Source: CAZVFX01 sp964626565 (GTDB lineage: Bacteria; Myxococcota_A; UBA9042; CAIXZC01). Taken from it: 51,439 bases of DNA. The notes below the pieces were generated by a model. It searched no databases, was not told where the DNA came from, and saw only the letters and a program-made list of their open reading frames with translations. The stretch covers positions 1 to 51,439 of the forward strand of contig CAZVFX010000046.1 of assembly GCA_964626565.1 (NCBI GenBank), in the 5' to 3' direction. Both the position numbers and the translations under genes were made by a program. Shown piece by piece: positions 35,482 through 42,767 of this stretch; the first letter of the stretch is position 1; every line of letters starts with the position of its first letter.

Positions 35482-36752
35482 GCGGTCACGGCAGGTTGGT
35501 CACAGTCGTTGTGCTTGTCATGGTGTTCTGCATGGCGCTGCCTTTAGGCTATGTAGCATGGGAAATCAGATCGCTTTCAACGGCCGAAGGGACCAGGGTC
35601 CGGATTGACGAGTTCGGTAAGAGTGACGACAGGTTGCGGAATTTCGTAGATATCGCGTATTCGGTGCTGGAAACCTGCTATTCCATGGCTACCTCGAAGG
35701 AAGCCTTGATTCTCAATCACGGCGGGGCCTTACGGCAGGTTGCCGACACTGTGCACGGAATCCTGCAAAGCAAGTATGACCGGTGCGCCGGCGCTCCTCA
35801 CTGCGAGGCTGGGGCCAGGGAGGAAGCGCTACGAGAACTGCGGGGGATCCGGTACGGCGACCGGGGCTACCTGTGGGTCATCGAGGGCGACTCGAATCAA
35901 GCGAGTATCATACTCCACGCGAACCCAAAATTTGAGGGCCCGGTCTCCGACGAGAATCAGCGCCAGGGTGTCATCGGCGGCACGACTCCGGGCATCATCG
36001 ACGCGATTTTTGCCGAACTGGCGGAGCGCCCCAACGAAGCGTTCGTGACCTACGTGTGGCCTCATCCGGACGGCGCCGGCGAGGTGCCGAAGTTGGCGCA
36101 TGCACGGCGTTTTGAACCGTGGAACTGGGTCATCATAACGGGGCGCCACGTCAGCGATGCCCTGGAAGACAACAAGAAACTGGCCACAGGCATACTTAAG
36201 CGGATCCGGTACGACAACGGCACCGGCTATTTCTGGATCAACGACACCACACCCCCGATTCCGAATATGGTTATGCACCCTCAGCAGCCGGACCTGGACG
36301 GCAAGCCACTTACCGACCCGAAATACAACTGTGCCGGTAAGACGCACAAGAACGTTTTCCAAGCTTTCAGGGAGGTGTGTGAGGAGGATGGTGAGGGATT
36401 TGTCGACTATCTTTGGCTCAAGACCAACGCGAACGGAAGCAGTGTGGAAAACGTGCCGAAACGTTCCTTCGTGCGGCAGCACGACAACTTCAACTGGATC
36501 GTGGGGACCGGGGCCTACAAGGACGACATTGCCCGGCGCGTGGTCGAGCGAAAGAACGAGTTCGACGACCGGTTGTTCTGGCCGCTGGCGGGGGCCGGGT
36601 TGATAGCCCTTGCGGTGGCAGTGGCGGCCGGCCTGTTTCTCTTCTTCTTCATTCGCCGCTCGCTACGCGAGGTAGCGGACGAAAGGCAGCTCGTTCGGGA
36701 GGTCGAGGCAGAGCTTACTTCAATGGAGAAGACGGACGAAACCAAGGACTAG
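35478..36752 (+). CDS. Tandem single-Cache (sCache_2-like) membrane protein without output domain
   Basis: A 424-aa protein with helices at 9-28 and 368-392 enclosing a periplasmic part with two sCache_2-like units. The first is ~30-225 (GYLWVIEGDSN, IILHANPKFEG, WNWVIITGRHV). The second is ~226-355 (GYFWINDTTP, NMVMHPQQPDLDGKPL, FNWIVGTGAYKDD). Only ~30 residues remain in the cytoplasm, forming a short coiled coil (SLREVADERQLVREVEAEL). Such sensors normally carry a kinase, chemotaxis or cyclic-di-GMP output domain, and none is present. The start overlaps the end of the Cache-channel gene (ATGA), with SD AGAGGAG, so the two proteins are made together. It may be an accessory subunit or co-receptor of the channel (inference). 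It converges with the GluR0-like gene, overlapping 4 bp. Confidence 0.85.
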   Translation: MSGHGRLVTVVVLVMVFCMALPLGYVAWEIRSLSTAEGTRVRIDEFGKSDDRLRNFVDIAYSVLETCYSMATSKEALILNHGGALRQVADTVHGILQSKYDRCAGAPHCEAGAREEALRELRGIRYGDRGYLWVIEGDSNQASIILHANPKFEGPVSDENQRQGVIGGTTPGIIDAIFAELAERPNEAFVTYVWPHPDGAGEVPKLAHARRFEPWNWVIITGRHVSDALEDNKKLATGILKRIRYDNGTGYFWINDTTPPIPNMVMHPQQPDLDGKPLTDPKYNCAGKTHKNVFQAFREVCEEDGEGFVDYLWLKTNANGSSVENVPKRSFVRQHDNFNWIVGTGAYKDDIARRVVERKNEFDDRLFWPLAGAGLIALAVAVAAGLFLFFFIRRSLREVADERQLVREVEAELTSMEKTDETKD

Positions 36753-37834
36753 TCGTCGCCAAACCACTTCCGATAAATGCGGGTCAGCCTCTCGTCCTCG
36801 TTGAGAGCCAGCAGGCCACGGTTGATCTTCTCTCGCCAGACGCTTCCTTCCGCCACTGCAAAACCGTAACGTTGCGGCGCGAACAGTCGACCCACCACCT
36901 GGACTTCTCCCTTCCCCTCATTGTCGGCAAAATATCTCAGCGACGGAGAGTCGTATATGACCGCGTCCACTTCGCCGTCCAGTAGCGCCTGATACGCGTC
37001 GCTGACGTGGGAGTAGGAGTAGGTCATGGCGCCCATGTCGGTCGCCCGGTCCTGGCCGGTGGTGCCTTCCACCACCCCCACAGGTGTCCCCATCAGGTCT
37101 TCGGGGCCGTTGATGTTGCCCTTCAAACTCTGCACAGTGAAACTGGAGGCCAGCTCCGCAGTGAACACCGCGAAGAGAGGCAGTGCGATGATAATTACGA
37201 CAACGGCCACCAGGCGCCCCGCCCAACGCACCGGGACCTTGTCTCCGTACCCGACGGTGCTGGCGGTCACCACGGCCCAGTACATCCCTTCCGGCACGCC
37301 GGGAATGTACTTGTCGGAAATGCTCGCTCCGGTTCCCTTCCTTCCCCGCTCGGCCAGCCAGAGCAGGTGACCAGCGATGACGATGAGCAGGACGAAGCCG
37401 ATGACGATGCCCACCTTGCCCGGGGTGAACAGCCCGGCCAGGGCGCTGAAATAGGACCCGGGTCCCGCAGAACGTACCAGGATATCCAGCCCCGTGCGGA
37501 AAGTCGGATGGGTGAAGTCAACCTTCTCCTCCCTCCCCCGGGTGATGGTGATACCCCCGATGGCAACGTCGATGTGGCCCGCTTCAAGCGCATCGAGCTT
37601 CTCTTTGACTCCGTCGAAGTAGACGTAAGCCTGGTCTGCCCCCAGGTCAGCCGCTATCGTGCTCCACAGGTCGATGGTGTACCCCGTGGTCTTGCTTCCC
37701 TCATGCATCACAAAAGGGGCTACAGGGCTCACGCCAACCTTGAGCTTCGCCGCCCCGCCGGCTTCGGCGACGGCTGCGGAAGGGCTGGCGGACAGAGTGA
37801 GAGCGGTCAGTGTTATGACGAGTAGAGCCCTCAT
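36749..37834 (-). CDS. GluR0-type ionotropic receptor (ligand-gated potassium channel)
   Basis: A 361-aa protein with the architecture of bacterial ionotropic glutamate receptors. It has a Sec signal peptide (1-24), ligand-binding half S1 (~30-125; solute-binding-protein type 3 fold, LKVGVSPVAPFV), helix M1 (~139-161), re-entrant pore loop (~183-200) with the potassium-channel filter TVGYGD (193-198), helix M3 (~207-231), and ligand-binding half S2 (~238-361; VDAVIYDSPSLRYF). The intact filter predicts potassium selectivity, as in GluR0. The ligand is probably an amino acid or similar small molecule, but specificity cannot be read by eye. SD AAGGAGG precedes the ATG. Its neighbour on the other side is a divergent prolyl isomerase gene. 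Confidence 0.92.
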   Translation of the reverse strand: MRALLVITLTALTLSASPSAAVAEAGGAAKLKVGVSPVAPFVMHEGSKTTGYTIDLWSTIAADLGADQAYVYFDGVKEKLDALEAGHIDVAIGGITITRGREEKVDFTHPTFRTGLDILVRSAGPGSYFSALAGLFTPGKVGIVIGFVLLIVIAGHLLWLAERGRKGTGASISDKYIPGVPEGMYWAVVTASTVGYGDKVPVRWAGRLVAVVVIIIALPLFAVFTAELASSFTVQSLKGNINGPEDLMGTPVGVVEGTTGQDRATDMGAMTYSYSHVSDAYQALLDGEVDAVIYDSPSLRYFADNEGKGEVQVVGRLFAPQRYGFAVAEGSVWREKINRGLLALNEDERLTRIYRKWFGDD

Positions 37835-37869
37835 GTTCCATGCCTCCTTGACAACGTATCCACCTGAAA

Positions 37870-37897
37870 AGTCTACCGCGGGAGGTCACTCGTGCAA
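37870..37897 (-). promoter_or_regulatory. Candidate promoter of the GluR0-like gene
   Basis: Minus-strand TTGCAC (37892-37897), a 16-bp spacer and TAGACT (37870-37875), about 35 bp upstream of the ATG. Moderate match only. Confidence 0.3.
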
Positions 37898-37937
37898 CTT
37901 CCCCGAATTTTCTCTTTCGCCCCTTTCCCATTTCCCC

Positions 37938-37943
37938 TATGAT
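37938..37943 (+). promoter_or_regulatory. Candidate -10 box of the prolyl isomerase gene
   Basis: TATGAT lies 35 bp upstream of the FKBP-type gene. The corresponding -35 (TTTCGC) is poor. It is part of the 144-bp divergent region shared with the GluR0-like gene. Confidence 0.25.
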
Positions 37944-37978
37944 GTGCCCCGGCGCTAGAACCAGAGAGAGGAGACAAA

Positions 37979-38404
37979 ATGCCAGTTGCAAATGGAGACA
38001 CTGTTTCGGTGCACTACGTCGGAACCCTTGACGACGGCACCCAGTTTGACACTTCACGCAAGAATGATGAGCCCCTGGTTACCACGGTGGGCGCCGGCGA
38101 AGTGATCAAAGGCTTTGAAGAGGCCCTTATCGGGATGGAGAAAGGGGAGACGAAGACCATTCACTTGTCGGCCGAAGACGCATACGGCGAACGGGCGGAA
38201 GAGGCTGTTACCACGGTTCCCCGCAATATGTTCCCGGAAGATGCTGAGCCACAGTTGGGCGGCATGGTCGGGGTCAAGCTACCCGACGGCAACGTGGCCC
38301 CCGCACGGATCACTGCGGTGACTGATGAAGAGATCACCCTCGACCTCAATCACCCGCTGGCGGGTGAGCGGTTGACGTTCGAGCTTGAAGTGGTCGACTA
38401 TTAG
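37979..38404 (+). CDS. FKBP-type peptidyl-prolyl cis-trans isomerase, SlyD-like
   Basis: A 141-aa cytoplasmic protein of SlyD type. FKBP elements are VSVHYVGTLDDGTQFDTS, GAGEVIKGFEEALIGM and the closing strand LTFELEVVDY, with an insert-in-flap chaperone domain between (~70-120; AEDAYGERAEEAVTTVPR). The NHPLAGE motif is characteristic of SlyD/FkpA-like two-domain forms. The His-rich metal-binding tail of E. coli SlyD is absent. It catalyses proline isomerisation and acts as a folding helper. SD GAGAGGAG precedes the ATG. It is the first gene of a likely three-gene run with 13- and 34-bp gaps. Confidence 0.94.
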   Translation: MPVANGDTVSVHYVGTLDDGTQFDTSRKNDEPLVTTVGAGEVIKGFEEALIGMEKGETKTIHLSAEDAYGERAEEAVTTVPRNMFPEDAEPQLGGMVGVKLPDGNVAPARITAVTDEEITLDLNHPLAGERLTFELEVVDY

Positions 38405-38417
38405 GTGAGGCCGTTGG

Positions 38418-38696
38418 ATGGGATCTGACCGGGAAAAAGAAGCCAAGAAGAAAGCGAAGGCGGAGCTGAAGATGAAGAAGAAGGGGCTGAATACAGATGC
38501 CCCCCTTCCCGACAGCGAGTTGCCCACGGTGGTGGCTCGGCCTGCGTCGTTCGAGGAGCCGCCAACCATAGTCACCCGGGATCTGCCGCCTGACAAACCC
38601 TGGTACAAAGACCCCAACTGGATAAGAGCCATAGTGGGAATCCTGGCCCTGGGAGTGGCCGTCGTGGGCCTCCTTCTCACCAAGACCGGCTGTTAG
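38418..38696 (+). CDS. Small basic tail-anchored membrane protein
   Basis: A 92-aa hypothetical protein. The N-terminus is highly charged and Lys-rich (EKEAKKKAKAELKMKKKG), a Pro-rich linker follows, and one membrane helix (~68-87; WIRAIVGILALGVAVVGLLL) lies at the very C-terminus. No family recognised. It starts 13 bp after the SlyD-like gene. The SD is weak (TGAGG about 10 nt upstream). Confidence 0.65.
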   Translation: MGSDREKEAKKKAKAELKMKKKGLNTDAPLPDSELPTVVARPASFEEPPTIVTRDLPPDKPWYKDPNWIRAIVGILALGVAVVGLLLTKTGC

Positions 38697-38730
38697 TCTT
38701 ACACCCTCAAACTGTCGTCGGAGGTGACTC

Positions 38731-40482
38731 GTGATCCGAAGGAGCAGTACACAAGTATTTCTATTGGTGACGTGCATTTTTGCCCTGGCAATGTTCACCT
38801 CTTGCGGTGGCAGCAATTCGTCGGCTGAAGACGCCGCGGCCGAAACCGCAACCTCCGACGTGATGCCGGAGACTTCCGGCAGTGACCTTCTGACGCCGGA
38901 AGAGACCACGGCAGACTTGCCCGGCGAAGAGGATGCGGCCCCTTCCGACCTGGTCGAAGAGGACACCGTCGAGCCTCCTCAGTGTCCGCCCCTTCCCTCC
39001 TTGACCCCCCGGTCTCTTGAAGAGGCTGCTGCCGAAGGGCAACTGGAGGCAGGGGAGGTGTTGCAGGCGGTTACCGGTGAACCCTTCACGCTGCCTGCAC
39101 CGGACGGCGACGAACAGTTTGTCGTAATTCTCTACGATCTGGGCGATAAGAAGGGCGTGACTCACAATTATGATGTGTCGGTCACCATGCCTTCAAGTCT
39201 GGCGCCGGCAAACATCCCGGTTTCTCCGTCCCTGCCGGCAGGCTTCATGCCGCCGCACTTCCCGCTGCCGGAGCAGTTCGGCCCCCGGGCTACCCCCGAT
39301 GCCAGGGCGGAGCTGCCCGAGGTCGGGGACGTGGAGGAGTTCCAGATTTCGTCAGGGTTCTTTGCCGTGACCATCGAGGCCGAGGTGATGCTCGTTACCG
39401 ACACGCTGATCGTCTACAACGACATTACAACCGAAAACCCCCTCCCCCCCGTGGACCTCAAAATGATGGAGGACATGGCCGACTATTTTCAAGACCTTAT
39501 TCAACCTCGTGAACGGTTCTTCTGGGGCCAGGAATCGGACGTCAACGATGATGGACACGTCTCCATGCTCTTCTCACATCTCGTCAACGAGTACGGCGCT
39601 TATGCATACGTCACCCAGTGTGACCTTATGGATCCGGAAGTGTGCGGCTATGGCAACGAGCGCGAGCTCATTTACGTCGCCATCATGAATCCCGACGACC
39701 ACATCAAGACGGCCGAATCCTTCGGCGAGTTGGTGGCCCACGAGTTCAATCACTCCATCTACTTCTACCGCAAATTCATCAACAACGGCGCAGACGAGTG
39801 GGATGAGAACGTGTACATCACCGAGGGGATGAGCGCGTTGGCCCAGGATCTTACGGGCTTTGCCCGGGGCAACCTGTTCGTGGCATGGGCCGGCCTCGAC
39901 GAGATAAACGAGGTTTCCCTCCCCGACCTTCACGGCGGCGAAGACCATGCGTATGAGGCCACCCGGGACGGTGCGCTCAGGGGCGCGGGATACCTCTTTC
40001 TGCGCTATCTGTTCGATCAGGCGGGCGGTGAGGTAATGGACGCAGCCGGCGAACTCAGCCCCAGTTGCGCGGCCGGCATGCTGTCGGATTGGATGAATTC
40101 CCCGCTCACCGGAGTGGAGCTCATCGAGGAGATGACGGGGCTGACCTACGAGGAGGTGGGTGTCAACTGGTTCACCGCACTGGCGTTAAGCAACCGCCCG
40201 GGCGCAGGCCCCGTCGACCCGGTGTTCAGCTATCTCCCCGTAACCACCGATCCCATCACCGAGAATCAGCGCGGTATCGACCTGTGGGGCTCAGTGTTGG
40301 GGATGTTCAATATGACCGGACCTGCGGTGCAGGACGTCCAGGACGCGGACGGCACCCTGCGCGCGGGCGGCGTTGAGTTCCTCATGGTCACCGCGGCCAA
40401 GCCCGGCCCCATCACTATCGAGATAGATACCACCAACGCGGCCGCGCCCGGCTGCCGCGTCGTGCGCCTCGCCGGCCAGTAG
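38731..40482 (+). CDS. HExxH metalloprotease-like lipoprotein
   Basis: A 583-aa lipoprotein (lipobox before Cys in AMFTSCGG) with an acidic Thr/Glu/Ala-rich linker. The catalytic part has a gluzincin-type zinc site: His337-Glu338-x2-His341 in LVAHEFNHSIYFYR and a third ligand Glu365 in YITEGMSALAQDL. The EFNH/ITEGMSA layout resembles hyicolysin-type (M30) peptidases, but assignment to that family is tentative. Upstream is a Ca-site-like SDVNDDGHVSMLF motif. The start is GTG 38731, with SD GGAGGTGA (38720-38727). The C-terminal ~120 residues are beta-rich. It would act on the cell surface or in the periplasm; substrate unknown. Confidence 0.82.
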   Translation: MIRRSSTQVFLLVTCIFALAMFTSCGGSNSSAEDAAAETATSDVMPETSGSDLLTPEETTADLPGEEDAAPSDLVEEDTVEPPQCPPLPSLTPRSLEEAAAEGQLEAGEVLQAVTGEPFTLPAPDGDEQFVVILYDLGDKKGVTHNYDVSVTMPSSLAPANIPVSPSLPAGFMPPHFPLPEQFGPRATPDARAELPEVGDVEEFQISSGFFAVTIEAEVMLVTDTLIVYNDITTENPLPPVDLKMMEDMADYFQDLIQPRERFFWGQESDVNDDGHVSMLFSHLVNEYGAYAYVTQCDLMDPEVCGYGNERELIYVAIMNPDDHIKTAESFGELVAHEFNHSIYFYRKFINNGADEWDENVYITEGMSALAQDLTGFARGNLFVAWAGLDEINEVSLPDLHGGEDHAYEATRDGALRGAGYLFLRYLFDQAGGEVMDAAGELSPSCAAGMLSDWMNSPLTGVELIEEMTGLTYEEVGVNWFTALALSNRPGAGPVDPVFSYLPVTTDPITENQRGIDLWGSVLGMFNMTGPAVQDVQDADGTLRAGGVEFLMVTAAKPGPITIEIDTTNAAAPGCRVVRLAGQ

Positions 40483-40485
40483 CCG

Positions 40486-40557
40486 CCTTCTCTTACGAGC
40501 CGTGCACGTTAGTAAGCGGGCCCTTCTCTTACGAGCCGTGCACGTTAGTAAGCGGGC
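40486..40557. repeat. Two tandem 36-bp repeats with hairpin potential
   Basis: Two identical 36-bp units (40486-40521 and 40522-40557) lie between the convergent genes ending at 40482 and 40575. Each unit contains CTTAC ... CGTGCACG ... GTAAG, an imperfect inverted repeat around an 8-bp palindrome, and the second unit is flanked by GGGCCC on both sides. A bidirectional terminator or a REP-like element is plausible. There are no T-runs. Confidence 0.85.
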
Positions 40558-40574
40558 CCCGAGCAAAGCGCCCG

Positions 40575-42767
40575 CTATTCGCCTATTTCGTGTTCTTCAG
40601 GAAGGCGGGTGCGGTAGGTTTTGTCCAGGTGCTCCACCGCTTCGGCTAACATGTCTTCGTATTTCATGTACTCGGCTGCGTCCTTGTCGCCAAAGACGCT
40701 GGACACGTGGTTGGCGAAGAAGTGTCCGCCGTTGCACTCCTGGACCAGCAGGTTGGAAGGTATCTTGAGCAGTTCGCACTCTTCGTGCGCGCCCTTGCAC
40801 TGCGGGTCCATGCAATCCCAGGTGCCGTCGGGCTTGTTCTTGATGCACGCACAGTAGCGGTCGCCGGTGGCAGGGTTGAAGCGGCAGCACTGACCCTCCA
40901 CCGCGACCAGGAAAAACTTGGCCAGCTTCCCCTGCTTCATGAGGATGTTGGTGGCCAGTCCCGCCGCGATGGCGTCGCTGGCGGTAATGCCGTGGCCCGG
41001 CAGCAGGATGAATGACGGGTAGGTCAGATCCTTGTTGGCCTCATCGTGGTAGCAGGGAGGAATGGCAATGGAGTAGGCGTAACGATTCTGCAGCGCCTCG
41101 GAGTAAAAAGTGCTGTTTACAAGCTGGCCGTCGAATTCGCAGGTTGTTGTATCCAAGCCGGGCCAGCGGCCCAACGGCACCAACGGCATAATGATCGCGC
41201 GGTTGAAGATGTCGTTGTCGTTGCCCACGTGCTTGCCGTCACCCTTTGTTATCTCCTCTTCGGTAGCGTCCGGGTTTCCGTAGCGCACGATAAAGTTCTT
41301 CCCCATGCCTGCTACAGACCAGGCCACCTTGTCGTTTTCGAACAACACCAGAGTGGGCTCGCCCTTTGGATACAGCGAATCATCGAATTCGGTGTAGCCG
41401 TTGTACTCCCGCGTGTTGGGCTCCCGGGCCTTGAGGTGCATGGCCAAAGGATACATGCCGGTAAGCGCGTTCAGAGCGTCTCTGATGCCCCCATCGAACA
41501 TAATGTCCACCGCGTCGATCTGCTCCTGGGGCGCGTTGTCTATCCAGTTCATCACGTCGTTGTCCAGCAGCGTTTGCAGGCCGGGGCTGCGGGAGAACTT
41601 GTCGTCCCCTTCACCGTAGTCGCCGGTGCCGTCGACGCCGTCCAGGCCGAAGTCCTGGAACGGTTCTCCTTCCTGCCACCTGAAATCGCCCTCGCTACCA
41701 AATGTCTGCTCGGGGAGGGTATAGTTGTCTCCGTTGGGATCGTCGCCTGAGCCCCCGCCCGTGCAGCCGCCCGCGCCGTCTTCGTCCGCGTCCGCACACC
41801 CGTCCGCGCCCACGTCCTCGAACCGCTCCTTGTTGTTGATGACGATCGGCTCGTGGTAGTCCCGTTTGCCGTTGCCGTTGTAGTCCACGGCCAGCGCCAC
41901 GATTGCGGGCCGGTTGTGGGGATAGGTCGGGTCGTAGGCGCCCTTCAGCTCCCAATAGTCGGGGTTGTCCTCTCCGCCGGGGATAGGCTCTTCCTCATCG
42001 CAGAAAGTGATGAGATCATACAAGCCTTCCGGGTTGTACTCCGCATTGTAGTTCCACGGCTTGCCGACATGAATCGGGTTGGCGCATTTTTCACTGTTGC
42101 TACCCGGAGCAGCCCAGCTTTCCGGCACTCCCGGGGGAAGGAACGGATGGTCCGGGTTGTAGTAGAGCTGGTTTCCGAACGCGGTCATCATCCCTTCGAA
42201 GATGGTGTGCCAGTAGGTGTCCCGGTCCCAATTGGCGCCCGAGTCATCGAAGTGCCAGTGATTAAACCCGTTGGGATACTCCCAGGCGTGGCGCGGGCCG
42301 ATGGGACCGCACTGCAGCTCCGGAATGTCCGGGTTGTTGAGGTCGTCCACATGCTCCAGGATGGTATCCATATCGCAGAAACCGGCGAACAGCATGTTGG
42401 CCATGTAGTCTTCCAGGTAATGGAAGTTGATGTATCCGCCCAACGCGGCGACGAAGTCGAAGTACTGGGGATGATGGGCGTGAAACGTCAAGCCGCTGGC
42501 GCCCATGGAAATACCTCCCAGCGCCTTGAAAGTGTACACCCTGGTCTTCTTCACCGGGGGAGTGACCTCGTCGGGGACCAGGACGTCCGCCGCGGGTGTG
42601 TCGGTGGCGATGATGTCAGGGGCAATGTCTTCGGGGAGTTGCGTGTCGGTGGGGGCTGCCGGCGTGTCTGCGGTGGTGTCTGCACCGGAGTTGGATTTGG
42701 AGTCTGAGGAGCATCCTGCCAGGCCGGCGAACAGGAGAAGTGCGAAGAGGGTAACGGTCTTGCTCAT
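40575..42767 (-). CDS. Esterase-like lipoprotein with permuted alpha/beta-hydrolase motifs
   Basis: A 730-aa lipoprotein (lipobox LAGC19). The nucleophile elbow Gly85-x-Ser87-x-Gly89 (GGISMGASGLTFHAHHPQYF) lies at the N-terminal end. The strand that normally comes first in esterase-D-like hydrolases (YSIAIPPCYHDE, then YPSFILLPGHGI) lies at residues ~565-593, and the helix that normally precedes the elbow (AEAVEHLDKTYRTR) ends the protein. Canonical enzymes have the reverse order. A central insertion carries EF-hand-like loops (DYNGNGKRDYHE). The ATG at 42767 overlaps the previous stop (ATGA); the frame stays open far upstream but lies over another gene there. It is the last gene of a six-gene operon. 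Expected role: surface ester hydrolysis (inference). Confidence 0.82.
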   Translation of the reverse strand: MSKTVTLFALLLFAGLAGCSSDSKSNSGADTTADTPAAPTDTQLPEDIAPDIIATDTPAADVLVPDEVTPPVKKTRVYTFKALGGISMGASGLTFHAHHPQYFDFVAALGGYINFHYLEDYMANMLFAGFCDMDTILEHVDDLNNPDIPELQCGPIGPRHAWEYPNGFNHWHFDDSGANWDRDTYWHTIFEGMMTAFGNQLYYNPDHPFLPPGVPESWAAPGSNSEKCANPIHVGKPWNYNAEYNPEGLYDLITFCDEEEPIPGGEDNPDYWELKGAYDPTYPHNRPAIVALAVDYNGNGKRDYHEPIVINNKERFEDVGADGCADADEDGAGGCTGGGSGDDPNGDNYTLPEQTFGSEGDFRWQEGEPFQDFGLDGVDGTGDYGEGDDKFSRSPGLQTLLDNDVMNWIDNAPQEQIDAVDIMFDGGIRDALNALTGMYPLAMHLKAREPNTREYNGYTEFDDSLYPKGEPTLVLFENDKVAWSVAGMGKNFIVRYGNPDATEEEITKGDGKHVGNDNDIFNRAIIMPLVPLGRWPGLDTTTCEFDGQLVNSTFYSEALQNRYAYSIAIPPCYHDEANKDLTYPSFILLPGHGITASDAIAAGLATNILMKQGKLAKFFLVAVEGQCCRFNPATGDRYCACIKNKPDGTWDCMDPQCKGAHEECELLKIPSNLLVQECNGGHFFANHVSSVFGDKDAAEYMKYEDMLAEAVEHLDKTYRTRLPEEHEIGE

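Noticed and set aside
40486..40557. CRISPR array
   Set aside because: Only two adjacent units without a spacer, and no cas genes nearby.
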